From: Nocardioides albidus
GTDB lineage: Bacteria > Actinomycetota > Actinomycetes > Propionibacteriales > Nocardioidaceae
Assembly: GCF_006335005.1 (NCBI RefSeq)
Contig: NZ_VDMP01000018.1
Coordinates: 35,611 to 71,164 of the forward strand
Direction of reading: 5' to 3'
Length of the DNA: 35,554 bases
The position numbers and the translations under genes were made by a program. Positions 1 through 7,366 of the stretch are shown here, piece by piece. Every line of letters starts with the position of its first letter. Position 1 is the stretch's first letter. The notes below the pieces were generated by a model that was not told the DNA's origin, did no database searches, and was given only the letters and a program-made list of their open reading frames with translations.

Positions 1-536
1 GCCTGTCCCTGCAGGCGCGCCGCCTGCTGGTGCCGTCCCTGCCGAACGCCAGCACCCTGGTGACCCGGCGGACCACCGACTGGCTGCGCGAGGCGCTGCC
101 CCCGAAGTCGACCGGCCTGCCCGAGCGGCTCTACGTCACTCGCGGAAGCCGGCCGAACACCCGCCGGATGGTGCATGACGACGCGGTCTTCGAGACCCTG
201 CGCCGGCGTGGCTTCGTCAGGATCGACCCCGGTGCGCTGAGCGTGCAGGAGCAGATCGATCACTTCGCCTCGGCACGGGTCGTGGTCGCACCACACGGCG
301 CCGCACTCGTGAACCTCAGCTTCTGCCGGCCCGGGGTGCGCGTGCTGGAGCTCTTCGCGCCGGGCTATCTCAACGGCGGCTACTGGTCGATCACGTCCAA
401 CATCGACGAGAGCCGTTACCGCTACGTGATCGGGGACGCGGCGCGGTCCCACGAGCGCAACGACGGCCTGATGGACGACATCGACGTGTCGCCCGACCGG
501 GTCGACCGGGCGTTGGACCAGCTGCTGGCCGACTGA
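1..536 (+). CDS. Glycosyltransferase family 61 / DUF563 protein, C-terminal part (cut by window edge)
   Basis: The reading frame is already open at base 3 and runs to a stop at 534-536, so the 5' end lies outside the window; the GTG at 30 is probably internal. The visible ~177 residues match the C-terminal half of the DUF563 (GT61) fold. They contain an RLYVTRG strand, an EQIDHFASARVVV segment and the family signature APHGAALVNLSFCRPG followed by VLELF. GT61 enzymes add pentoses or hexoses to glycans; the substrate cannot be read here. The gene converges on the sugar transferase at 589-1308, with a small hairpin (arms 543-548 and 559-564) between the two stops. Context makes it a glycosyltransferase of the surface-polysaccharide locus. 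The family call is firm and the donor unknown. Confidence 0.8.
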   Translation, partial: LSLQARRLLVPSLPNASTLVTRRTTDWLREALPPKSTGLPERLYVTRGSRPNTRRMVHDDAVFETLRRRGFVRIDPGALSVQEQIDHFASARVVVAPHGAALVNLSFCRPGVRVLELFAPGYLNGGYWSITSNIDESRYRYVIGDAARSHERNDGLMDDIDVSPDRVDRALDQLLAD

Positions 537-588
537 GCCGAGGCACCGACGACTGCGCCGGTGCGGATGATCGGGCCGCGCCGAGCGG

Positions 589-1308
589 TCAGGCGACCTC
601 GGTGTTGTCGGTCGCGGGGGCGTACCGGTCCTCGAGCGAGGCGACGCTGCGGGACCGGCTGTTGCGCTCGATCATCGCCATCACCTCGCTGTAGGTCATG
701 GACTCCTTGAGGTGCGCGACGATCAGCACCGTCGACAGGAGGATGGTGAAGTCGAGTCGGAGCCGGTAGCCGTCGAGCACGGCGTGGCAGTAGGCCCCTT
801 CGACACGCAGTCGCTCGGAGTCGGAGAGCGCATCGCGGCCGACGAGCTGGGCGGGACCGGTCAGTCCGGCTGGCGTGAGGAAGCGGTCGCCGGCGTAGGC
901 GTACTCGTCGAGCAGCGCGTTCATCACGTTGGTCGGCAGGGGCCGGTTCCCGACGATGCTCATCTTGCCGCTGAGCACGTGGAAGAGCTGGGGGATCTCG
1001 GTCAGGCCGCAGCGCTCCAGCAGCCGCCCCGCCTTGGTGTAGAGCGGCGAGTTCGGCGCGATGTTGAGGAAGCGCGTGCTCGTCACGGGCACGGTGTCCC
1101 GGTTGACCAGCTTGTCGGCGTTCTTGACCATCGTGCGGAACTTGACGACCTTGGTCGGCTCGCCGCTGTCGACGAGGCGGTTCGACCGGTAGAACACCGG
1201 CCGTCCCGAGCTCAGCAGGATCAGAAGGGCACCGGCCATGACGGCCGGTAGCCAGGCGATCGCAGCCAGGCTGACCACGACGACGTCGAACACCCGCTTG
1301 ATGTGCAT
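589..1308 (-). CDS. Bacterial sugar transferase (undecaprenyl-phosphate sugar-phosphotransferase, monotopic type)
   Basis: Proteins of this family move a sugar-phosphate from a nucleotide sugar to undecaprenyl phosphate at the inner face of the membrane, the first step of repeat-unit synthesis. The 239-residue protein is the short PglC-like type. It has one N-terminal membrane helix (about residues 9-33), the KFRTM motif (56-60), the PQL..VLSGKMSIVG block (106-120) and GLTGPAQLVGR near 168-178. The usual catalytic Asp-Glu pair ahead of PQL reads Thr103-Glu104, and the usual GPRP reads GNRP (120-123), so it belongs to a variant subfamily or is altered. ATG at 1308 is preceded by a GGGGAG ribosome site. 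It follows the SDR gene (stop 1373) by 64 nt and probably ends that minus-strand operon. Confidence 0.88.
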   Translation of the reverse strand: MHIKRVFDVVVVSLAAIAWLPAVMAGALLILLSSGRPVFYRSNRLVDSGEPTKVVKFRTMVKNADKLVNRDTVPVTSTRFLNIAPNSPLYTKAGRLLERCGLTEIPQLFHVLSGKMSIVGNRPLPTNVMNALLDEYAYAGDRFLTPAGLTGPAQLVGRDALSDSERLRVEGAYCHAVLDGYRLRLDFTILLSTVLIVAHLKESMTYSEVMAMIERNSRSRSVASLEDRYAPATDNTEVA

Positions 1309-1372
1309 CCGTTACTCCCCGTGATCCGTAACCGGTTGCGCGCTCGTGTGCGCCCCCCAGCGCAATGGCAGC

Positions 1373-2059
1373 TCAGCCTTTCGAGAGGCCCAACGACCGA
1401 AGAGCGAAAGAGATACTCCTCACGACCAGCCAAATTCTTGAATCTGCACCAACAGCGCGCCGAGCCCTGGGAGCGAGCTCCGGAGCGACGGCGAGACGGG
1501 CCAATCCGTCGTACGACGCGTGCAGCCGGTGCCACGGGCGACCCCCGCGCGCGGGGCGCAGACGACCGGGATAGAGGACGGCGAGGGTGCCGCCGTGCCG
1601 GCGGACGCGCTGGTCGAGCAGGTCCTCGACCAGGCACTTCCACCCGCCGTAGTAGCGGCGGTCCGCGCCGGGCGCGAGGGCGATCACGCTCGAGATCAGC
1701 ACCACCTCGACCTCACGGCCGCACCCCAGCACCTCGTCGACGTACGCGAGGTCGCGGTGGACGGCGGCCAGGTCGGCGTCGAAGTCGACGCCTCGCCCGG
1801 CGGACGGATCGGCCGGGTGCACGGGGCCGAGGGCCGCGACCACGAGCCGCACCGGACCCTCGCCGAGAGTCCGGACACGGTCGGTGAGCGCACCCGCGGA
1901 CGCGTCGACCACGTCGTCGGGATCGAGTCCGGTCGCGGCGACCACCGCCGGGACGTCGTCGGCGTGGCGCGCCACCGCGAGGACCGTGGTGGCGCTGCGG
2001 TCGGCGACCACGGCCTGTCCCAGCCGGGTCAGGGGCCCGAGGACGACGGTCGCGCTCAT
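1373..2059 (-). CDS. Short SDR-like NAD(P)-binding protein
   Basis: This 228-residue protein has a degenerate glycine motif (G8...G14), an ISS strand (Ser122/123) and Tyr136-x3-Lys140 in YYGGWKC, followed by a YPGRLRP stretch like the PG element of extended SDRs. I therefore call it a reduced member of the SDR / nucleotide-sugar epimerase superfamily. It lacks the C-terminal substrate domain of a full-length epimerase, so the reaction is unknown. The ATG at 2059 overlaps the stop of the upstream GT4 gene (ATGA, 2056-2059), which fixes the start and indicates translational coupling. A longer reading upstream would run inside the GT4 gene and is not credible. It may reduce or epimerise a sugar of the repeat unit, but that is only inferred from context. 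Confidence 0.6.
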   Translation of the reverse strand: MSATVVLGPLTRLGQAVVADRSATTVLAVARHADDVPAVVAATGLDPDDVVDASAGALTDRVRTLGEGPVRLVVAALGPVHPADPSAGRGVDFDADLAAVHRDLAYVDEVLGCGREVEVVLISSVIALAPGADRRYYGGWKCLVEDLLDQRVRRHGGTLAVLYPGRLRPARGGRPWHRLHASYDGLARLAVAPELAPRARRAVGADSRIWLVVRSISFALRSLGLSKG

Positions 2060-3246
2060 CGGCTGCTGCGGCGCAGGATCGCCTCGAACCTGTCGGCGCA
2101 TCCCGCCAGCGCGAACTCCTGCTCGGCCAGGTCGCGCGAGGCCTCGCCCAGCTCCTCGCGCATCTCTGCGTCGGTCAGCACCGTCGCGACCCACGCGGCG
2201 GCCGCCGGCAGCGACTGCGCGTCGGGAGCGACGACCGTCCCGCCGGCCTTCTGGATGAGGGAGGCGGCGAGGTTCTCGCCCGGCATCAAGCCCAGCACCG
2301 GCCGGCCGGCGCACAGGTAGGACAGCGTCTTGGACGGCACCGAGAACGCACCGGCCAGCTTGTCCAGCAGGACGACGAGGACGTCGCCGCTGCCGAGCAC
2401 CTCGGAGAGCCGCTCGTAGGGCTGGAACGGCAACAGGGTCACGGGGACGTCGCGCCGCTCGGCCTCCGCGCGGATGACCTCGACCGCGGGGCCCTCGTTG
2501 ACCACCACCAGGCGCACGGGGCGGCCGGCGTCGATCACCTTGCGGGCGAGTCCGACGAGCAGGGTGGGGTCGTGCTTGAGCCCGAGGGTGCCCGAGTAGA
2601 GGAGGGTGGCGGTGTCGTCGAGCTCGTGCTCGATCGCCCAGTCGTTCTTGCGGGCCACCGGGACGATCTCATCGAGAGGAGCCCAGTTGGGGATCACCGT
2701 GACCTTGTCGGCCGTCCCCCAGTCCTCGTGCACGGGGACGAACGACGGCGCGATCACCACGATCGCCGCGGCCCGGCGCGAGACCCACCGCTCCGCGACG
2801 CTGAAGGCGGTCGCGACGTGGCGGAACATCCCGCCGAGCTTGTCGCCCGCGAACGACCGCACCGCGACGGCGTAGACGTCCTGGTGCCACAGCACCCACG
2901 GGCGGCGCAGCAGGAGCATTCCGAGCGCGAACACCACGAGCGTCGGGATCTGCGCGTTCGACAGCATCGCCGTCTGCGCACGGGTACGGCGGACCTGGGC
3001 CAGCAGCTGCCAGCCGACGAGCGCCTCCACCAGGACCCGGCGGACGAACCGGTCCTTGGCGATCGGGTCGGTCGGGCCGACCGGGGCGAAGGCCAGGGTC
3101 TCGCCCGGCTCGGCCGTGAGGTGGCCCTTGCCGGAGACCCAGCCCGGGCAGAAGGAGTGGGTCACCGAGTGCCCGCGCCGGGCGAGCTCACGGCTGAGCT
3201 CGACCTGGAACGGGTGCCCGGAGTAGTCGTGGACGAGGATGCGCAC
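2056..3246 (-). CDS. GT4-family glycosyltransferase (WcaI/WbuB-like)
   Basis: This 396-residue protein has the two-Rossmann GT-B layout of family 4. The N-terminus MRILVHDYSGHPFQVELSREL is followed by a hydrophobic patch around residues 100-115 that probably touches the membrane. A VIPNWAP linker, the donor-domain opening TLLYSGTLGLKHDP and a late VPSKTLSYLCAGRPVLGL stretch are all visible. This resembles WcaI/WbuB proteins, which add fucose-like or N-acetylated sugars, but the donor cannot be assigned. It begins 16 nt after the stop of the epimerase at 3263-4246 and overlaps the SDR by 4 nt, so the order on the minus strand is epimerase, glycosyltransferase, SDR, sugar transferase, most likely one transcript. 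Confidence 0.88.
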   Translation of the reverse strand: MRILVHDYSGHPFQVELSRELARRGHSVTHSFCPGWVSGKGHLTAEPGETLAFAPVGPTDPIAKDRFVRRVLVEALVGWQLLAQVRRTRAQTAMLSNAQIPTLVVFALGMLLLRRPWVLWHQDVYAVAVRSFAGDKLGGMFRHVATAFSVAERWVSRRAAAIVVIAPSFVPVHEDWGTADKVTVIPNWAPLDEIVPVARKNDWAIEHELDDTATLLYSGTLGLKHDPTLLVGLARKVIDAGRPVRLVVVNEGPAVEVIRAEAERRDVPVTLLPFQPYERLSEVLGSGDVLVVLLDKLAGAFSVPSKTLSYLCAGRPVLGLMPGENLAASLIQKAGGTVVAPDAQSLPAAAAWVATVLTDAEMREELGEASRDLAEQEFALAGCADRFEAILRRSSR

Positions 3247-3262
3247 GTCGCGGTCGGACTGC

Positions 3263-4246
3263 TCAGCCCTGGGCGCGCTTGACCTGGTCGTAGACCCAGG
3301 CGTAGGTCTTGGCGAGGCCGTCGGCGAGGCTGATCGAGGGCTCCCAGTCGAAGACCTCCTTGATCATCGAGTTGTCGGAGTTGCGGCCGCGCACGCCCTG
3401 CGGGGCGGAGAGGTCGTACTTCCGCTCGCACTTGATGCCGGCGATCTCCTCGACGATCGAGTAGAGCCCGTTGATCGAGACGAGCTCGGCGGAGCCCAGG
3501 TTGATGGGCTCCTCCAGGTCGCTGGCCAGGATCATCTGCGAGCCCTGGACGCAGTCGTCGATGTACATGAAGGACCGGGTCTGCTCGCCGTCCCCCCAGA
3601 TCTCGAGCTCGTGCCGGCCGGAGATGACCGCCTCGGCGATCTTGCGGCACACCGCGGCCGGGGCCTTCTCGCGGCCACCGGTCCACGTGCCTTCGGGGCC
3701 GTAGACGTTGTGGTAGCGCGCCACGCGGGTGGTGAGGCCGAAGTCCTCGCGGAAGTGGCGGGCCATCCGCTCGCTGAAGAGCTTCTCCCAGCCGTATCCG
3801 TCCTCCGGCAGCGCCGGGTAGGCGTCGGACTCCTTGAGCGCGGTGACGGTCGGGTCGGTCTGCTTGTCGGCGGCGTACACGCAGGCCGACGAGGAGTAGA
3901 AGTAGCGCTCGACGTCGTGCTTCTGCGCGGCCTGCAGCATGTGGGTGCTGGTCAGCACGGTGAGCATGCACAGCGCCTTGTTGTTCTCGATGAAGCCCAT
4001 GCCGCCCATGTCGGCGGCGAGCATGTAGACCTCGCGCGCGCCGGCCGTGGCCTGGTCCGCGGCGTCGAGGAGGGAGAGGTCGGCTTGGACGTTCTCGGCG
4101 TCCGGGTGCACCTGGTACCACTCATCCTGCGGCTTCACGTCGACCACGCGCACGGTCTTGCCCTGCGCCAGCAGGTCGGCCGCGAGATGGCCGCCGATGA
4201 ACCCTCCGCCACCGGCAACCAGTACATCGACCTGGCGAACAGACAT
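3263..4246 (-). CDS. GDP-mannose 3,5-epimerase-like NAD-dependent epimerase
   Basis: GDP-mannose 3,5-epimerase (GME) converts GDP-D-mannose to GDP-L-galactose and some GDP-L-gulose. The 327-residue protein follows the plant enzyme closely along its length. It has the NAD motif GGGGFIGG (12-19), LAADMGGMGFI (76-86), SSSACVY with Cys122, Tyr151-x3-Lys155 in YGWEK, GTWTGGREKAPAA with Lys194, GDGEQTRSFMYIDDCV, and GVRGRNSDN near the C-terminus. Cys, Tyr and both Lys residues are those known to act in plant GME. ATG at 4246 has an AAGGA site 11 nt upstream. It leads the four-gene minus-strand operon ending at 589. A related hexose-nucleotide epimerase is possible, but the conserved Cys and the ADMGGMG and GGREKAP blocks favour GME. 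Confidence 0.85.
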   Translation of the reverse strand: MSVRQVDVLVAGGGGFIGGHLAADLLAQGKTVRVVDVKPQDEWYQVHPDAENVQADLSLLDAADQATAGAREVYMLAADMGGMGFIENNKALCMLTVLTSTHMLQAAQKHDVERYFYSSSACVYAADKQTDPTVTALKESDAYPALPEDGYGWEKLFSERMARHFREDFGLTTRVARYHNVYGPEGTWTGGREKAPAAVCRKIAEAVISGRHELEIWGDGEQTRSFMYIDDCVQGSQMILASDLEEPINLGSAELVSINGLYSIVEEIAGIKCERKYDLSAPQGVRGRNSDNSMIKEVFDWEPSISLADGLAKTYAWVYDQVKRAQG

Positions 4247-4325
4247 CTCTCTCCCTCTCCTTGGTGTTCAGCCCCCCAGCTGCATGCGTGGCTCAACGAC
4301 CCAGGAATGAACAGGTCACGGGAGG

Positions 4326-5225
4326 TCAGGCCCGGTCACCCTCGCTTTCGAGGACGTCCAGGAGCAGCGAGGCGACGAGTTCCTGCTCCTCGGGATAGGG
4401 GTGATACGCGGTCGCGTCGCTGCGCACGGGGGAGGCGCCGGCGATCCACGGGTCCGCGGAGCAGATGTCGTGACCGGCGCTGGCCGACCACACGTCCACG
4501 AACTCGGCGCCGGACTTGCGCGCCGCGCCGGAGACCGCGACGTCGAGCGCTCGGAGGAAGTCGTGGGCGAGAGGGACGTCGCCCTCCGCCAACGGGAGCT
4601 GGGCGCACCTCCCGGACTGCGGGAACACCTGGGGGTAGCCGATCAGCACGACGCGGGCGTCGGGCGCCCGCTTCCGCACGGCGCCCACCACCTTGGTCAG
4701 CCGGCTCCGGATCTTCGCGACGTTGCTCTTCCCCGACGGGTCGCTCTCGGACAGGTCGGTGCACGGGGCGCCGGTCGGGTCCTGTTGCGCGGCCACCACG
4801 CAGTTGACGACGAGGGCCCCGAAGAGATTGAAGTCGTTGCCTCCGAGCCCGATCGTCACCAGGTCGGTGTCCTCGCCGACCGCCTCGATCTGGGGCGGCA
4901 CGTCCTCGCCCTCGGCGACCTGCTGTGGTCGGGTGATGTTCTCGGTGCTGGCGCCGCCGCAGCTGACATCGGTCAGCTCCAGGGACAGCCGCTCGGCGAC
5001 CCGGCGGGGGTAGTTTGTCAGCGACCGGAAGCATCCTCGCGATTCCGGATCGGTCTCGCCGGTGAGGAACGCGGCGGTGTAGGAGTCGCCGAGCGCGACG
5101 TACTCGTCGCCCGCCTGGAGGCGGGGCGGGGGACCGTCGGCCTCCGGCGCGCGGTCCTCGCACGCGGTCGACGCGGCGATGCACAGCGCCAGAGCCAGCG
5201 CCGCGGCCCCACGGATGGTCGGCAT
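4326..5225 (-). CDS. SGNH/GDSL-family hydrolase, probable lipoprotein
   Basis: SGNH hydrolases are serine esterases or lipases; exported ones often deacetylate glycans. With the ATG at 5225 the protein is 299 residues. A hydrophobic leader ends in STAC with Cys22 as a possible lipidated residue, then an acidic, proline-rich linker. Block I is ALGDSYTA with Ser48, block II SCGG (89-91), block III GLGGND with Asn130, and block V YHPYPEEQ with His275. Cys65/89, 142/155 and 207/255 could form disulfides, as in secreted actinobacterial esterases. An alternative ATG at 5258 would add 11 residues; neither has a strong ribosome site. The lipobox is imperfect (Ser at -3), so plain secretion is also possible. 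It sits between two polysaccharide operons and might act on acylated glycan, an inference from position. Confidence 0.85.
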   Translation of the reverse strand: MPTIRGAAALALALCIAASTACEDRAPEADGPPPRLQAGDEYVALGDSYTAAFLTGETDPESRGCFRSLTNYPRRVAERLSLELTDVSCGGASTENITRPQQVAEGEDVPPQIEAVGEDTDLVTIGLGGNDFNLFGALVVNCVVAAQQDPTGAPCTDLSESDPSGKSNVAKIRSRLTKVVGAVRKRAPDARVVLIGYPQVFPQSGRCAQLPLAEGDVPLAHDFLRALDVAVSGAARKSGAEFVDVWSASAGHDICSADPWIAGASPVRSDATAYHPYPEEQELVASLLLDVLESEGDRA

Positions 5226-5295
5226 GCGGCCTGACGTCCGGAGTTCCACGTGCGCCATGGTACGAGGGGCCGTGAGCCCGCCCCGCCGTAGGATT

Positions 5296-5388
5296 CGACC
5301 CTTGAAGTCGGTGCTTGCCCCCGAACTCGCCCGGATGATGGTCGACGCCGACCGTGAGGACCTCGACCGACTGCTCAACGGTCGCTGA
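5296..5388 (+). pseudogene. Fossil C-terminus of a GDP-mannose 4,6-dehydratase (gmd)
   Basis: The frame reads IRPLKSVLAPELARMMVDAD, then REDLDRLLNGR and a stop. The ELARMMVDAD..DLDRLL part matches the extreme C-terminal helix of Gmd; the intact gmd at 22615-23604 ends with [17 protein letters not shown] in the same place. Nothing else of Gmd is present upstream, where the opposite strand carries the SGNH hydrolase gene. This is therefore a leftover tail of a lost gmd copy, about 28 codons long. At DNA level it shares only a short stretch with the intact gene, so it is not a recent duplicate of it. It marks a rearrangement point in the polysaccharide locus. Confidence 0.6.
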
Positions 5389-5398
5389 CGCCCGCCCG

Positions 5399-6481
5399 TC
5401 ACCCGTCGACGAGCAGGCCCACCAGCTCGCGCCAGCGTTCGGCGGCAGCACGCCGCCGCCGGTCGAAGCCGTCGGCCACGGCCCGGCGCCGCTCCGCGCG
5501 GTCGTCGTCGGTCAGCGGGGCGACCGCCTCGACCGCGGTGGCGACGGCGTCCGTGAAGTCCCCTCCGATCGGCAGGACCACACCCGGGCGGTCGACGATC
5601 CCGCCGACACAGCCGACGTCGTAGGCCAGCGTCGGGACGCCCGCCCGCGCCGCCTCGAGGACGACGAGCGGCTCGGCCTCGAGATCGTAGGAGCTCGGGA
5701 ACAGGAACAGGTCGAGGCCCACCAGGAACGTCTCCACGCGGTGCCGCTCGACGGCGCCGAGCCAGGTGAACCGGTCGCCGAGCTCGGCGGCGGCGAGCGC
5801 GAGGAGTCGCTCGGCGTCGGGATCGGTCGCGGGTCCGGCGACGACGAGCTCGACGTCCGATCCGCGGGCCCGGGCGGCCAGCGCCGCGTCGACGACATCG
5901 GCGAGCCCCTTGGCCCGGCTCAGGTTGCTCAGGTGCCCCAGCACCACCCGGGCGGGCGGGGTGGCCGGACCCGGCATCACGCGCGCCGGCTCCATGTGGC
6001 CGGCGTTGGAGCACACGACCACCCGGCGGGCCGCGGGATAGGTCTGTTGCAGCGCCTCCCGCATGGGCTCGCCGAGGACGACGTGCAGGAGCCGTGCTCC
6101 GCCGCAGCGCACCACCAGGGCCATCGCGGGCGTGCGCGCACGCAGGGGACCGGTGTTGTGGTGGTGGAAGACGAGCTCTCCGCCGCCGAGCCTCCCGACG
6201 GCCAGCACGACCGCCTGGAACCACAGCAGCTCGCCGCCGGCGCCTCCGACATAGATCGCGGGTCGTCGCCGCGACGCCACGAGCAGCGCCAGGCGGGCGA
6301 GGCCGACCAGCATGCGGGCCGCACGACACCACGCCGGTCCGCGGTCGTTGGTGTCGATGACGATCACCTCGCCCCGGGCCTCGCGGACCGCCGTACGCAT
6401 CCGCTCGGTGACCAGGGCCGCGCCGTGCACGGGCGGAGGGAGGGGACCGGTCAGCACGACCGACCCGCGGCGCCGCGTCAT
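5399..6481 (-). CDS. GT4-family glycosyltransferase
   Basis: This 360-residue protein opens with VVLTGPLPPPVHGAALVTE, a typical GT4 acceptor-domain start with a glycine-rich loop. It contains a VFHHHNTGP strand, the donor-domain motif LGHLSNLSRAKGLADVVDA, and a LFPSSYDLEAEPLVVLEAARAG block that carries the E-x7-E nucleotide-sugar site. Donor and acceptor are not evident. ATG at 6481 overlaps the stop of the upstream FkbM gene by 4 nt (6478-6481), which decides the start. It is followed after 10 nt by the gmd fossil on the other strand. Its role is transfer of a sugar to the growing repeat unit, inferred from family and neighbours. Confidence 0.87.
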   Translation of the reverse strand: MTRRRGSVVLTGPLPPPVHGAALVTERMRTAVREARGEVIVIDTNDRGPAWCRAARMLVGLARLALLVASRRRPAIYVGGAGGELLWFQAVVLAVGRLGGGELVFHHHNTGPLRARTPAMALVVRCGGARLLHVVLGEPMREALQQTYPAARRVVVCSNAGHMEPARVMPGPATPPARVVLGHLSNLSRAKGLADVVDAALAARARGSDVELVVAGPATDPDAERLLALAAAELGDRFTWLGAVERHRVETFLVGLDLFLFPSSYDLEAEPLVVLEAARAGVPTLAYDVGCVGGIVDRPGVVLPIGGDFTDAVATAVEAVAPLTDDDRAERRRAVADGFDRRRRAAAERWRELVGLLVDG

Positions 6482-7191
6482 CGGTCGGCGCGGAGGAAGA
6501 GCCCGTCGGCCTGCAGGACGTGTCCGTCCGGGCCGGCGAACCCGGGGACCAGGCCGACGAGCTCGTAGCCGTCGGCGTAGAGCAGGGAGACCGCCTCGTC
6601 GACGAGCATCCCGCCCTCGTAGAGCGAGGTGAAGGACAGCTCGAGCTGGACCACGGAGCTGAGCTCGAGGCAGCGTCGCGCTCCGGCCATCACCTCGCGC
6701 TCGAAGCCCTGCGCGTCGATCTTGAACAGCGCACGCGTGTCGGGGCGCAGGTGTGCTGCCGCGACGTCGTCGAGCCGGCGGACCGCAACGGTGCGGGTCT
6801 CCTCGAAGGTGACGTGGGGCGCCGCCTGCCGGTGGCGGTCGTCGGGCGGCAGCAGTGAGCTGCTGTCGCTGTTGGAGGCCACGTGGATCACCGCCTCCCC
6901 CTCGACCTCGCCCACGGCGCAGTTCTCCACGTGCCAGTGGGGGTCGTCGGCCGCCCTGGACCGCAGCTTGTCGAACGCGTCGCCGAGCGGCTCGACCGAC
7001 AGGATCGTCCCGGTGTAGCCGAAGTGGCGCAGTTCGGCCCCGTAGGCGCCGCTCGCGCCGCCGACGTCGAGCACGAGGTCGACGCCCGCGGTCCGCAGTA
7101 CCCGCTGCCGACGGACCGCCGGGTGGCGGGTGACCACGAAGCCGCGGTCGGCGAGCACACGGATCGCTGCGCTGACGAGTCTGTTGGTCAC
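6478..7191 (-). CDS. FkbM-family SAM-dependent methyltransferase
   Basis: FkbM proteins are class I SAM methyltransferases that usually O-methylate sugars. With GTG at 7191 the protein is 237 residues. SAM motif I is VLDVGGASGAYG, followed by the acidic SVEPL loop; ALFKIDAQGFEREVMAGA is the characteristic FkbM centre, and a VQLELSFTSLY strand follows. The GTG has a GAGGAG site about 13 nt upstream, somewhat far. An upstream in-frame ATG at 7278 would add 29 basic, low-complexity residues and is less likely. The downstream GT4 gene is coupled by a 4-nt overlap. Together they form a two-gene unit divergent from the glycosyltransferase at 7367. Confidence 0.82.
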   Translation of the reverse strand: MTNRLVSAAIRVLADRGFVVTRHPAVRRQRVLRTAGVDLVLDVGGASGAYGAELRHFGYTGTILSVEPLGDAFDKLRSRAADDPHWHVENCAVGEVEGEAVIHVASNSDSSSLLPPDDRHRQAAPHVTFEETRTVAVRRLDDVAAAHLRPDTRALFKIDAQGFEREVMAGARRCLELSSVVQLELSFTSLYEGGMLVDEAVSLLYADGYELVGLVPGFAGPDGHVLQADGLFLRADR

Positions 7192-7366
7192 GATGTTGCC
7201 TGAGCTCCTCGTTCGCGTGCTGTTGCGGGCCGGGCATCGCTGGCGATCCCGTGGCGAGGCCCGGGCCGCCTGGTCCATGCCCTAGCGTTGCACCTGACCC
7301 CGCCAGCAGCGTCAACGACCCAGGACGGTGCACGTTCCGTCCTGCCGATCCGACCAGGAGCTTCGT

